Positions 18,145 through 25,569 of a DNA stretch of 64,000 nt are shown in pieces. The translations under genes and the position numbers were made by a program. Under the pieces are notes generated by a model. It was not told where the DNA came from, did not search any database, and saw only the letters and a list, made by a program, of their open reading frames with translations. This stretch comes from JACMLD01 sp039919885 (GTDB lineage: Bacteria; Bacteroidota; Bacteroidia; Chitinophagales; Chitinophagaceae): NCBI GenBank assembly GCA_039919885.1, contig JBDSEV010000082.1:53437-117436 (forward strand), in the 5' to 3' direction. Within the stretch, counting starts at the first letter, position 1, and each line of letters starts with the position of its first letter.

Positions 18145-19386
18145 TTATGCTATCATACACGCACCCACGGTTACACAACTGGTTTCATCAATAAGAATGG
18201 CGCCGCCATTCAACCGCAATTTTTTATAGGAGTCAAACGATATGGGTGATGCTGTTTTAATAGTTACCCGCACAATATCATTCAATCCTGCTTTCTCCGG
18301 TGCAGGTTCCTGCTGCAATGTATTTACATTTAATTTATAGACAATTTCTTTTATACTGCTTCTCACAACGCGGCTGTTTATTTGCAAGAGATATTTACTA
18401 CCTACTACCAGCGGTTTGTTATCCATCCAGCATAACAGTACTTCCAGTTCATTGGATGTGCTGGGGAGATTATCAGATTGTACAATGGTGTCTCCGCGGC
18501 TGATGTCAATATTGTCGGTAAGGTGCAGCACGGCACTTTGGGGTGCAAATGCTTCCACTACTTCTTTTCCGCCCACCTCTATGGCCTTTATGGTGCTTTC
18601 TATGCCGGAAGGCTGCACCCTTACTTTGTCGCCTTTTTTATAAATACCGCTGATGATCTTTCCTGCATATCCACGATAATCGTGCAATTCTTCGGTCTGC
18701 GGGCGAATCACGTATTGCACCGGAAACCGCGCATCGGTTAGGTTGATATCGCTTTGTACTTCTGTTGATTCCAGTATGTGCAAAAGGCACGCACCGTCAT
18801 ACCACGGGTATTTGTCGGACTTGTCAACAATGTTATCGCCATTCAACGCGCTGATGGGAATATAAGTGATGTCTTTTAGTCCCAGGGATTTCGCTACTTC
18901 TGCGTAGTCAATCACAATGTTATTATATACGTCCTGCGAATATTCCACCAGGTCCATTTTATTAATAGCTACCACTACATGCGGAATATTAAGCAGCGAA
19001 GCAATAATAGAATGCCGGCGGGTTTGCTCTGCCACACCATTTCTTGCATCAACCAGGATGATGGCCAGGTCTGCATTAGACGCCCCGGTAACCATGTTGC
19101 GGGTATATTGTATATGGCCCGGCGTATCCGCGATGATGAATTTTCTTTTTGGAGTAGAAAAATATTTGTAGGCCACATCAATCGTAATGCCCTGTTCCCG
19201 CTCTGCGCGCAATCCGTCTGTAAGCAATGCCAGGTCTATCTCACCATCCTCCCTGTTTTTAGTTTGCTTTTCTATCGCTTCCAGCTGGTCAATCATGATT
19301 GACTTACTGTCGTACAGCAGGCGACCGATCAGCGTACTCTTGCCATCATCAACACTGCCTGCGGTTATAAATCTTAGTATATCCAT
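18145..19386 (-). CDS. cysN: Sulfate adenylyltransferase subunit 1 (GTPase)
   Basis: GTPase that drives APS formation by CysD. 413 aa from the ATG at 19386. Motifs: GSVDDGKSTLIGRLLYDSK (P-loop), DTPGHIQYTRNM, NKMDLV, followed by two EF-Tu-like beta domains. No C-terminal APS kinase domain is present (normal CysN ends here), and no cysC is seen, fitting the APS-type reductase encoded by cysH. The frame stays open through a heptamer repeat upstream of 19386, which would add an artefactual repetitive peptide; the family start MDILRFIT is chosen. The start codon directly abuts that repeat. Confidence 0.95.
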   Translation of the reverse strand: MDILRFITAGSVDDGKSTLIGRLLYDSKSIMIDQLEAIEKQTKNREDGEIDLALLTDGLRAEREQGITIDVAYKYFSTPKRKFIIADTPGHIQYTRNMVTGASNADLAIILVDARNGVAEQTRRHSIIASLLNIPHVVVAINKMDLVEYSQDVYNNIVIDYAEVAKSLGLKDITYIPISALNGDNIVDKSDKYPWYDGACLLHILESTEVQSDINLTDARFPVQYVIRPQTEELHDYRGYAGKIISGIYKKGDKVRVQPSGIESTIKAIEVGGKEVVEAFAPQSAVLHLTDNIDISRGDTIVQSDNLPSTSNELEVLLCWMDNKPLVVGSKYLLQINSRVVRSSIKEIVYKLNVNTLQQEPAPEKAGLNDIVRVTIKTASPISFDSYKKLRLNGGAILIDETSCVTVGACMIA

Positions 19387-19463
19387 GTAGGTTGTAAGTT
19401 CTAAGTTGTAAGTTTTAAGTTCTAAGTTGTAAGTTCTAAGTTGCAAGTCTTAAGTTGTAAGTT
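19387..19463. repeat. Heptanucleotide tandem repeat, 11 copies, between cysD and cysN
   Basis: Eleven consecutive 7-bp units of the form NYAAGTY, mostly GTAAGTT, CTAAGTT and TTAAGTT, fill 77 bp and end at the cysN start codon. The unit length keeps rotating the reading frame. It occupies the position of the cysN ribosome binding region. Copy number at such tracts is usually unstable through replication slippage, so a role in tuning cysN expression is possible but unproven. Confidence 0.9.
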
Positions 19464-19498
19464 TTAGCGTTTAATACTTATAACTTATTACTTACCAC

Positions 19499-20407
19499 TC
19501 AAAAATACCCATTCTTCTTACGGTCTTCCATAGCCGCTTCGCTCACCCGGTCGTCAATTCTCGTTTCGCCCCTTTCACTGGTTTTTGTGGCAATGATTTC
19601 GGTAATAATATCATCAATATTGGACGCGGTCGATTCAATGGCTGCGGTACAGGTCATATCGCCCACCGTTCTGTACCGTACTTTTTTTACGGACACTTTA
19701 TCTGTGGCGTCCAACTGTATAAACTCCGAAGTAGCTACCAATTGGCCTTCAAATTCCAGTACTTCCCGGTCGTGCGCATAATAAATGGAGGGCAAATCAA
19801 TTTTATAGCGGCGGATGTAATTCCATACATCCAGTTCCGTCCAGTTGCTGATGGGAAATACCCGCACGTTTTCACCCTTGTGTATTTTCCCGTTATACGT
19901 ATTCCATAATTCAGGCCGCTGCAATTTTGGATTCCACTGGCCGAATTCATCACGCACAGAAAATATTCTTTCTTTTGCGCGTGCTTTTTCTTCATCACGC
20001 CGGGCACCGCCGATGCAGGCATCAAATTGAAATTCTTCAATGGTATCCAGCAGGGTAAAAGTTTGCAAGGCATTGCGACTGGCAAATTTTCCTTTCTGTT
20101 CGGTCAGGTTTTTTTCTTTAATGGTATCAGCCACGCTGCGCACAATCAGTTTTTCTCCTATTTGTGCCGCAAGCGCATCCCGGAAATCGAGTGCTTCCTG
20201 GAAATTATGCCCGGTATCGATGTGCACCAGCGGAAACGGAAACTTTCCGGGGCGGAATGCTTTCAGCGCAAGGTGCACCAGCGTAATTGAATCTTTACCG
20301 CCGGAAAACAACAAGGCGGGTCGTTCAAACTGGCCGGCTACTTCCCGGAAAATATGGATAGATTCTGATTCTAACTGGTCGAGGTAATCTAACTGGTAAT
20401 CGCTCAT
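19499..20407 (-). CDS. cysD: Sulfate adenylyltransferase subunit 2
   Basis: Catalytic subunit that joins sulfate to ATP to make adenosine 5'-phosphosulfate. 302 aa from ATG 20407 (MSDYQLDYLDQLE), the usual length; the longer open frame to 20548 overlaps cysH and looks spurious. Motifs: PALLFSGGKDSITLVHLALKAF (PP-loop of the N-type ATP pyrophosphatases), HIDTGHNFQEALDFRD, GGARRDEEKARAKERIFS, FPISNWTELDVWNYIRR and the C-terminal RYRTVGDMTCT. It starts 13 bp after cysH ends, one operon. Confidence 0.96.
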   Translation of the reverse strand: MSDYQLDYLDQLESESIHIFREVAGQFERPALLFSGGKDSITLVHLALKAFRPGKFPFPLVHIDTGHNFQEALDFRDALAAQIGEKLIVRSVADTIKEKNLTEQKGKFASRNALQTFTLLDTIEEFQFDACIGGARRDEEKARAKERIFSVRDEFGQWNPKLQRPELWNTYNGKIHKGENVRVFPISNWTELDVWNYIRRYKIDLPSIYYAHDREVLEFEGQLVATSEFIQLDATDKVSVKKVRYRTVGDMTCTAAIESTASNIDDIITEIIATKTSERGETRIDDRVSEAAMEDRKKNGYF

Positions 20408-20420
20408 TCGAAAATAATAT

Positions 20421-21158
20421 TTAAGCTTGCTCACTAATAACCGGCTCATGTACATGCAGCCCGCATTCTTTTTTATCCGCGTCTTCCCACCACCAGCGGC
20501 CCGCACGGAAATCTTCTCCTGGCTTAACCGCCCTGGTGCAGGGTGCACACCCGATGCTCACAAATCCTTTATCGTGGAGGGGGTTGTAAGGAATATTGTT
20601 TTCTTTTATATACTGTTTTACGTCTGCGGTTGTCCAATGCAGGATGGGATGGTATTTAATTACCTGGTTGGCTTCATCCCATTCTACCATCGGTAAATCA
20701 TGCCGGCCAGCCGAGTGCTCCGCACGCAAACCCGTTATCCAAACCGCGTTGCCTGCCAACGCTCTTTTTAAAGGTTCCACCTTTCTTATATAACAACAGC
20801 CTTTGCGGTTTTCTACTGATTCATAAAAGGAATTGGGTCCTTTTTCAGCAACAAATACGCCGAGCGTATCCTGGTTGGGGTAGTAGGCTTTGATATGGGT
20901 ATTGTATTTTTCATTGGTACTGCTCCATACGGAATAGGTTTCCGGGAACATGCGACCAGTATCCAGCGTAAATATGCTAACAGGCAGTTTGTTGCTCAAT
21001 ATCACGTGGGCAATTACCTGGTCTTCGTAGCTGAAGCTGGAAGAAAAAGTGGTTTTTCCGGGATATCCCGCCGCCAGCACACTTATCGGCGTCAATATGT
21101 TTAGTCTATCTGTTTGATAGGTTAATTGTGGAAGATTATTTTTCAATGCGTTAATCAT
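20421..21158 (-). CDS. cysH: APS reductase (assimilatory adenylyl-sulfate reductase)
   Basis: 245-aa reductase that turns activated sulfate into sulfite using thioredoxin. Two cysteine pairs, GCCYIRKVEPLKRAL and SIGCAPCTRAVKPGEDFRAGRWWW, are the [4Fe-4S] ligands that mark APS-type rather than PAPS-type enzymes, and KKECGLH carries the catalytic C-terminal Cys. The lack of an APS kinase gene or domain nearby agrees with direct APS use. First structural gene of the minus-strand operon; a 128-nt region upstream contains a Cys-Cys leader ORF and a competing hairpin system. Confidence 0.94.
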   Translation of the reverse strand: MINALKNNLPQLTYQTDRLNILTPISVLAAGYPGKTTFSSSFSYEDQVIAHVILSNKLPVSIFTLDTGRMFPETYSVWSSTNEKYNTHIKAYYPNQDTLGVFVAEKGPNSFYESVENRKGCCYIRKVEPLKRALAGNAVWITGLRAEHSAGRHDLPMVEWDEANQVIKYHPILHWTTADVKQYIKENNIPYNPLHDKGFVSIGCAPCTRAVKPGEDFRAGRWWWEDADKKECGLHVHEPVISEQA

Positions 21159-21197
21159 GTTTACCGGTTTGATTCTTATAAAATGAACGTATCAACT

Positions 21198-21229
21198 GCG
21201 CTGGTGCAGCGCGGAACTCAACAGCAGCG
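21198..21229 (-). promoter_or_regulatory. Competing hairpins after the leader ORF
   Basis: On the minus strand CGCTG occurs twice, once over the final Cys codons of the leader ORF (21225-21229) and once after its stop (21207-21211), and one CAGCG arm (21199-21203) can pair with either. The distal pairing extends to GCGCTG/CAGCGC with a 3-nt loop. A ribosome stalled at the Cys codons would cover the proximal arm and favour the distal hairpin. There is no T-tract, so control of translation or Rho access fits better than intrinsic termination. Confidence 0.4.
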
Positions 21230-21286
21230 GAACTGCGTTTTGCGGTATCGGGAATGAAAATGCCTGCTGCGGTGTAAGGTTGTCAT
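21218..21286 (-). CDS. Short leader ORF ending in Cys-Cys before cysH
   Basis: A 22-codon ORF starting with ATG at 21286, 15 bp past operator D and 60 bp before the cysH start. It begins MTTLHRSRHFH, is rich in Arg/His (9 of 22) and ends TQFRCC followed by TGA, the only two cysteines being the last two codons. Tandem Cys codons at the end of a short ORF upstream of a cysteine-biosynthesis operon are the hallmark of cysteine-sensing leader peptides known from Actinobacteria, whose leaders also start with an LH/RRH-type segment. Function here is inferred from position and composition. Confidence 0.55.
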   Translation of the reverse strand: MTTLHRSRHFHSRYRKTQFRCC

Positions 21287-21300
21287 GATTGAATGTATAA

Positions 21301-21319
21301 GTCTACAAGCTTGGTAGGC
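21301..21319. promoter_or_regulatory. Operator-like palindrome D (cysH operon)
   Basis: GTCTACAAGCTTGGTAGGC, same CTAC-N7-GTAG pattern as sites A-C. It lies immediately downstream of the -7 box, where a bound protein would block RNA polymerase, and 15 bp upstream of the leader ORF start. Confidence 0.65.
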
Positions 21320-21326
21320 AAAGGTA
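21319..21326 (-). promoter_or_regulatory. -7 promoter element of the cysH operon
   Basis: TACCTTTG on the minus strand, an exact match to the Bacteroidota -7 consensus TAnnTTTG, overlapping operator D by one base. A -33 TTTG at good spacing was not found. Confidence 0.5.
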
Positions 21327-21390
21327 AGGGATGCACAGCAGCGGTTAAAATTTTTGTGTTAATTTTCGACACGTGTTCACCCCTATAAAC

Positions 21391-21405
21391 GTTCGTTAGT
21401 GTTTA
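21391..21405 (-). promoter_or_regulatory. AACAC-K-AACGAAC element upstream of operator D
   Basis: Minus-strand TAAACACTAACGAAC, 72 bp upstream of operator D and 13/15 identical to the element at 11909-11923, which lies 74 bp upstream of operator A. Confidence 0.35.
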
Positions 21406-21641
21406 GCATACAGGCGACTGTAAATCAATCTTGCGCAAGGCGGTTGCGGGTGGCGGATTCGGGTTATGGAAGCACTTAATCAATTTGTTGAAAAAATATT
21501 GGAACCGGGCAGGATCGTTTGATTGCCGGTAGCAAGGTTCTGCGATCAGTACAGTCCTCCTGGATATGGCTAACCAAGGACTTACTGCGCTTGCTTTTCA
21601 CCGGCGTGTTATTGAACAAAATAGAGATGCCGCGGGATAAC

Positions 21642-21649
21642 TATCTTTG
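21642..21649 (+). promoter_or_regulatory. -7 promoter element abutting the Crp/Fnr regulator start
   Basis: TATCTTTG fits TAnnTTTG exactly and ends 4 bp before the ATG at 21654, which would put transcription start at or next to the start codon (leaderless or nearly leaderless mRNA). No good -33 partner was found at standard spacing. Confidence 0.35.
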
Positions 21650-21653
21650 CAGT

Positions 21654-22232
21654 ATGTTCGACAACATCAATCAATATCTTTCAAAATGCAGTTTTTTTAC
21701 CCCGCAAGAACTGGCATATTTTGATGGTTTACTGGAACATAAAAACATACCGAAAAAGACAATTCTCCTGCACGAGGGGGAAGTCTGCAACTTTGAAGCT
21801 TATATCATTAAAGGCTGCATCCGCACGTATTACATAGACGATAAGGGTATTGAAGTAACCCTGCAGTTTGCAATTGAAGATTGGTGGGTGAGTGATATTG
21901 CCAGTTTTCACGACCGGACACCGAGTAATATGTTTATAGAAACACTGGAAGATTGTGAACTGCTGGTGCTGAATCCCCAGACAAAAGAAACCGTGCTGGC
22001 AGCCCTGCCCAGGCTTGAACGCGTATTTCGCCTGATGGTGCAGCGTAACCTTTCTGTATTGCAGGGCCGCCTGTTTAAAACCATTGCCACCGACGCAACA
22101 GATAAATACCTGGATTTTATTACCCGTTACCCAACCATTCCTCAGCGGGTGGCCCAGCATTACATTGCTTCCTACCTCGGCATATCTCCCGAGTTCCTGA
22201 GTAAGATCCGGACGAGGCTTTCAAAAAAATAA
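21654..22232 (+). CDS. Crp/Fnr family transcriptional regulator
   Basis: 192-aa cyclic-nucleotide-binding-fold regulator. Residues about 20-120 form the sensor barrel (ILLHEGEVCNFEAYIIKGCIRTYYID, DWWVSDIASFH), and the C-terminal winged helix has RVAQHYIASYLGISPEFLSKIRTRL. The ATG at 21654 is chosen because the upstream in-frame extension to 21519 does not look like the family. Members of this Bacteroidota subgroup generally lack the residues for cAMP binding. It is divergent from the cysteine operon and upstream, in the same direction, of the pirin/dioxygenase genes, so it could control either; nothing in the sequence decides this. Confidence 0.88.
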   Translation: MFDNINQYLSKCSFFTPQELAYFDGLLEHKNIPKKTILLHEGEVCNFEAYIIKGCIRTYYIDDKGIEVTLQFAIEDWWVSDIASFHDRTPSNMFIETLEDCELLVLNPQTKETVLAALPRLERVFRLMVQRNLSVLQGRLFKTIATDATDKYLDFITRYPTIPQRVAQHYIASYLGISPEFLSKIRTRLSKK

Positions 22233-22398
22233 CGCTTTTGCCTTATTGCGCTCATGCCTGCGGTGCATATACGCCGCTAGTCCAGGCGTATGCCCATCGT
22301 TGCTAAAAAATACTTCGGCCTTTTTAATTTCTTGTCCTGGTTCAATGCCTCTGGCCACCATAACCCTCACCTTTACCGCTGCAATAAAGCATACTATT

Positions 22399-23205
22399 AT
22401 GGTAAAAGAAACGTCCGCTCAAAAGAACAACAATATACAATCAGCATCCACAACCATTCCTGCAACCGGTCTGCAAATGGTATTGCATAAGGCAGCAACA
22501 CGGGGTAAGGCATCCCATGGCTGGCTGGAAAGTAACCAAACATTTAGTTTTGCTGATTATTATAACCCCGAACGAATGCATTTTGGCGTATTACGGGTTT
22601 TAAATGACGACTGGGTAGCACCCGGCAAGGGCTTTGGCAGGCATCCCCACGATAATATGGAGATCATTTCCATTCCGCTGGAAGGGGCCCTGGAACATAC
22701 CGACAGCATGAACAATACTGCGGCTATACAGAAGGGTGATATCCAGGCAATGAGTGCCGGCACGGGTGTATTTCATACGGAATATAACAAGCACGCAACG
22801 ATTCCTGCGTCTTTTTTACAGATATGGCTTTTTCCGAAAGAAAAAAATATAACACCGCGATACGACCAGCGCAACATCACCCGCATCCCCAATGTTTTTC
22901 AGCAAGTGCTTTCTCCGGATAAGTTGGATGAAGGTGTATGGATCAACCAGGATGCGTGGTTTCATATTGGCAGTTTTGATAAGGAAACAACAACCGTTTA
23001 TTCTTTAAAAAAACCTGGCAATGGCGTCTATGCATTTATAATAAAAGGAACGGCCGTTATCAACGGGCAGGAATTAGGGGAAAGAGATGGACTGGGCAGC
23101 TGGAACACCGGGGAAATAACAGTGAAGGCAGGTATTGGCGATACGGAAATATTGCTGATGGAAGTTCCCATGACAGCGCAGGAGGTGAACCAGGTTGATC
23201 ATTAA
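22399..23205 (+). CDS. Pirin family protein (quercetinase-like bicupin)
   Basis: 268 aa from ATG 22399; the in-frame extension to 22246 lacks family features. The N-terminal cupin has the metal-binding set GFGRHPHDNMEIISIPLEGALEHTDS and TGVFHTEYN; the C-terminal cupin follows at about 160-265. Some pirins cleave flavonols with dioxygen, others are stress cofactors. It heads a run of oxygenase-type genes whose best-known parallels respond to quinones and catechols. Confidence 0.88.
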   Translation: MVKETSAQKNNNIQSASTTIPATGLQMVLHKAATRGKASHGWLESNQTFSFADYYNPERMHFGVLRVLNDDWVAPGKGFGRHPHDNMEIISIPLEGALEHTDSMNNTAAIQKGDIQAMSAGTGVFHTEYNKHATIPASFLQIWLFPKEKNITPRYDQRNITRIPNVFQQVLSPDKLDEGVWINQDAWFHIGSFDKETTTVYSLKKPGNGVYAFIIKGTAVINGQELGERDGLGSWNTGEITVKAGIGDTEILLMEVPMTAQEVNQVDH

Positions 23206-23253
23206 TTACAACATGGGTTGAATGCGTTCAACCTATACCCAAAAAATACCAAC

Positions 23254-23577
23254 ATGAAAATTGAAATGCTGGCAATAGGAAGAAATGAGGAAATTTTGCA
23301 GACACTCGTGCGGCTTATTAATAAAAATGAACAATGGAACGGGGTAGGCGCAGGGTCAGACGAAGCGGCCATGCGCCTGTTCGACGAAGTGCGTCCGTCC
23401 ATTATATTGCTGAGTAACGGGATTGATGCCGTGAGTGAGGAGAAACTGCGGCGGTATTTTGCCGGCAGGCATCCTGCTGTCAGTATTATTCAGCACTACG
23501 GTGGCGGCAGCGGCTTGCTGACGAATGAAATTTTGATGACGCTTGACGCGAATAACCGCGCATTGGAGGAGGGCTAA
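23254..23577 (+). CDS. Small receiver-like protein, function unknown
   Basis: 107 aa from ATG 23254. The pattern of hydrophobic strands and helices (KIEMLAIGRNEEILQTLVRLI, RPSIILLSNGID, HPAVSIIQHYGGGSGLLTNEI) resembles a response-regulator receiver domain, but the phospho-acceptor Asp position reads Ser-Asn and the N-terminal acidic pair is absent. No output domain. It lies 48 bp after the pirin gene and its 3' end precedes the dioxygenase start by 67 bp, so it probably belongs to the same operon. The receiver reading is an inference from pattern only. Confidence 0.6.
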   Translation: MKIEMLAIGRNEEILQTLVRLINKNEQWNGVGAGSDEAAMRLFDEVRPSIILLSNGIDAVSEEKLRRYFAGRHPAVSIIQHYGGGSGLLTNEILMTLDANNRALEEG

Positions 23578-23644
23578 TTTATTGAACTGGTTCAATGTTA
23601 GGAAGCAAAAAAGTACGGAGCTTCGCCATATAAAAATATACATT

Positions 23645-24580
23645 ATGAACAATCAGGTCCTCGGCCTTCACCATATAACGGCGATTGCCGGCAATGCAAA
23701 AATTAATCATGATTTTTATACCCGTATACTTGGTCTGCGCCTGGTAAAGAAAACAGTCAATTTTGATGATCCCGGCACCTATCATTTTTATTATGGAAAT
23801 GAAACGGGCGATCCTGGCACCATTCTTACTTTTTTTCCATGGGAAGGTATTGGCGCAGGGAAAACCGGAACTGGTATGGCAACCGATATTCGTTATGCAG
23901 TGGCGGATGGCAGTCTGCCATTTTGGGCCGACCGGTTAAAACAATACAATATCAGGCAAACGCCCGTAACGGAAGTTTTTGGGGAGCAGTCGCTTGGTTT
24001 TCAGGATCCCGACGGCCTGAACCTGAACTTAATTGTAGCCGCTCAACAGGACGACCGGACACCGTGGAAGACCACTGAAATAGACGCAGCTAACGCGGTG
24101 CGCGGATTTCACAGCGTTTTGCTAACGTTGAAGAATATAAAAGCCACGGCGGAAATCCTCACGGATATTTTTGGCTATCGTTTACTGGAGCAGCAAGGCA
24201 ACCGTTACCGTTTTATTACGGATGCAGTAACCACCGCAGCTGTAATTGACCTGGTGGAACTGCCTGCTGGTACCCCGGGCGTATCAGCCGCAGGCACCAA
24301 TCACCATATTGCTTTCCGGGTAAAAGACGAAGCCGTGCAAATGGCTTTCCGTGAAAAAATTCAAAGCAAAGGATTGAATATTACGCCAAAAATAGATCGC
24401 GATTATTTTTATTCGCTCTATTTCCGGGAACCGGGCGGTGTTTTGTTTGAAATTGCTACCGATAATCCTGGATTTGCCACCGATGAAACTGTGGAGAACC
24501 TGGGCAGTTCATTGCGTTTACCGAAACAATATGAGCCATCGCGCGCCAAGATAGAAGCAGTGTTGCCCAAGCTCAACTAA
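23645..24580 (+). CDS. Ring-cleaving dioxygenase, VOC superfamily (MhqO-like), copy 1
   Basis: 311 aa from ATG 23645. Two glyoxalase/VOC modules: the first opens LGLHHITAIAGNAKINHDFYTRILG, the second contains TNHHIAFRVKD and YFREPGGVLFEIATD, giving the His/His/Glu metal set of the hydroquinone- and catechol-cleaving group. MhqO and relatives remove quinone-derived toxic aromatics. The next gene encodes a paralogue of the same length. Confidence 0.88.
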   Translation: MNNQVLGLHHITAIAGNAKINHDFYTRILGLRLVKKTVNFDDPGTYHFYYGNETGDPGTILTFFPWEGIGAGKTGTGMATDIRYAVADGSLPFWADRLKQYNIRQTPVTEVFGEQSLGFQDPDGLNLNLIVAAQQDDRTPWKTTEIDAANAVRGFHSVLLTLKNIKATAEILTDIFGYRLLEQQGNRYRFITDAVTTAAVIDLVELPAGTPGVSAAGTNHHIAFRVKDEAVQMAFREKIQSKGLNITPKIDRDYFYSLYFREPGGVLFEIATDNPGFATDETVENLGSSLRLPKQYEPSRAKIEAVLPKLN

Positions 24581-24614
24581 TACAATCAACCATATCATTC
24601 AACAAGGATTTACC

Positions 24615-25568
24615 ATGGAAAAATTAATTACCGGTATCCACCATGTAACCGCTATTGCTGCGGATGCCCAGGCGAATATCAATTTTTACGGAGGCATTCT
24701 TGGTATCAGGCTTGTAAAGAAAACCGTCAATTTCGATGCGTCTGAAGTTTATCATTTTTATTATGGGGATGACGCAGGGCATCCCGGCAGTATCCTTACT
24801 TTTTTTCCCTACCAGGGTTTAACCAACGGCAGACATGGCAAGGGCATGCTGAATACAACGAGCTTCTCCCTTTCGCTCGCTTCCCTGAACTACTGGATGG
24901 AACGGCTTAAAAAATTTGATGTCAAATTCAAAGAACCACAGGAACGCTTCCGCACTGAACTGGTGATCTACCTGGAAGATCCGGATGGGTTGGGGCTGGA
25001 GCTGGTTTTTACAGATACCGACACACGGATAGGGTATACCACCGGTCATGTGCCAGCAGAACATGCCATCAAAGGGCTATACAATGTAGAAATTTGGGAG
25101 GAAGGATACGAGCGTACCGCGGGCTTGCTAACGGAACAACTGGACCATTTGCTGGTAGCGGAACAAGGTAACCGGTTCCGGTTTGCTGCAACCGCTACAC
25201 CGGGCAATTTTGTAGACGTGGTTTGTTCGCCGGACAGCCTGAAAGGCCTTGCCGGCAGTGGCACCGTTCATCATATTGCTTTCAGTACACCAGACGCAAC
25301 CACTCAACTGTCTGTTAGAAAAAAGATTTTGCAGCGCATGCTCAACAGCACGCCTGTGCTGGACAGGCAATATTTTTCGTCTATTTATTTCCGTGAGCCT
25401 GGTGGTGTTTTGTTTGAAGTAGCTACGGCAGGTCCGGGATTTACGATAGACGAAGAAAAAGATCATTTGGGGGAAGCATTGCAATTGCCGCCCCAATACG
25501 CTGCCAGCCGCAGCAGGATAGAAGCATCGCTGAAACCCATCGTATTGGATTTTAAAAACTATCAATAA
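24615..25568 (+). CDS. Ring-cleaving dioxygenase, VOC superfamily (MhqO-like), copy 2
   Basis: 317 aa, same architecture as the preceding gene: ITGIHHVTAIAADAQANINFYGGILG, LEDPDGLGLELVF, GTVHHIAFS and YFREPGGVLFEVATA. Shared blocks such as LVKKTVNFD and YHFYYG show the two arose by tandem duplication, but they differ enough for separate substrates. The stop codon is one base from the next start. Confidence 0.88.
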   Translation: MEKLITGIHHVTAIAADAQANINFYGGILGIRLVKKTVNFDASEVYHFYYGDDAGHPGSILTFFPYQGLTNGRHGKGMLNTTSFSLSLASLNYWMERLKKFDVKFKEPQERFRTELVIYLEDPDGLGLELVFTDTDTRIGYTTGHVPAEHAIKGLYNVEIWEEGYERTAGLLTEQLDHLLVAEQGNRFRFAATATPGNFVDVVCSPDSLKGLAGSGTVHHIAFSTPDATTQLSVRKKILQRMLNSTPVLDRQYFSSIYFREPGGVLFEVATAGPGFTIDEEKDHLGEALQLPPQYAASRSRIEASLKPIVLDFKNYQ

Positions 25569-25569
25569 T

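Larger units (their letters stand above)
21159..21653. promoter_or_regulatory. Control region between cysH and the Crp-type regulator
   Basis: A 495-bp gap. Toward cysH it contains, in transcription order on the minus strand, the AAC-repeat element (21391-21405), a -7 box (21319-21326), operator D (21301-21319), a 22-codon leader ORF (21218-21286) and hairpin arms (21198-21229). Toward the regulator gene it has a -7 box at 21642-21649. The remaining 21406-21640 shows nothing I can support. Confidence 0.6.

Noticed and set aside
18145..19446. Longer CysN start at 19446
   Set aside because: The extra 20 residues are translated from the heptamer repeat and are repetitive (TYNLEL units); the family begins at MDILRFIT (19386).
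19499..20548. Longer CysD start at 20548
   Set aside because: It would overlap cysH by over 100 bp and the extra 47 residues resemble no CysD; MSDYQLDYLDQ at 20407 is the family start.
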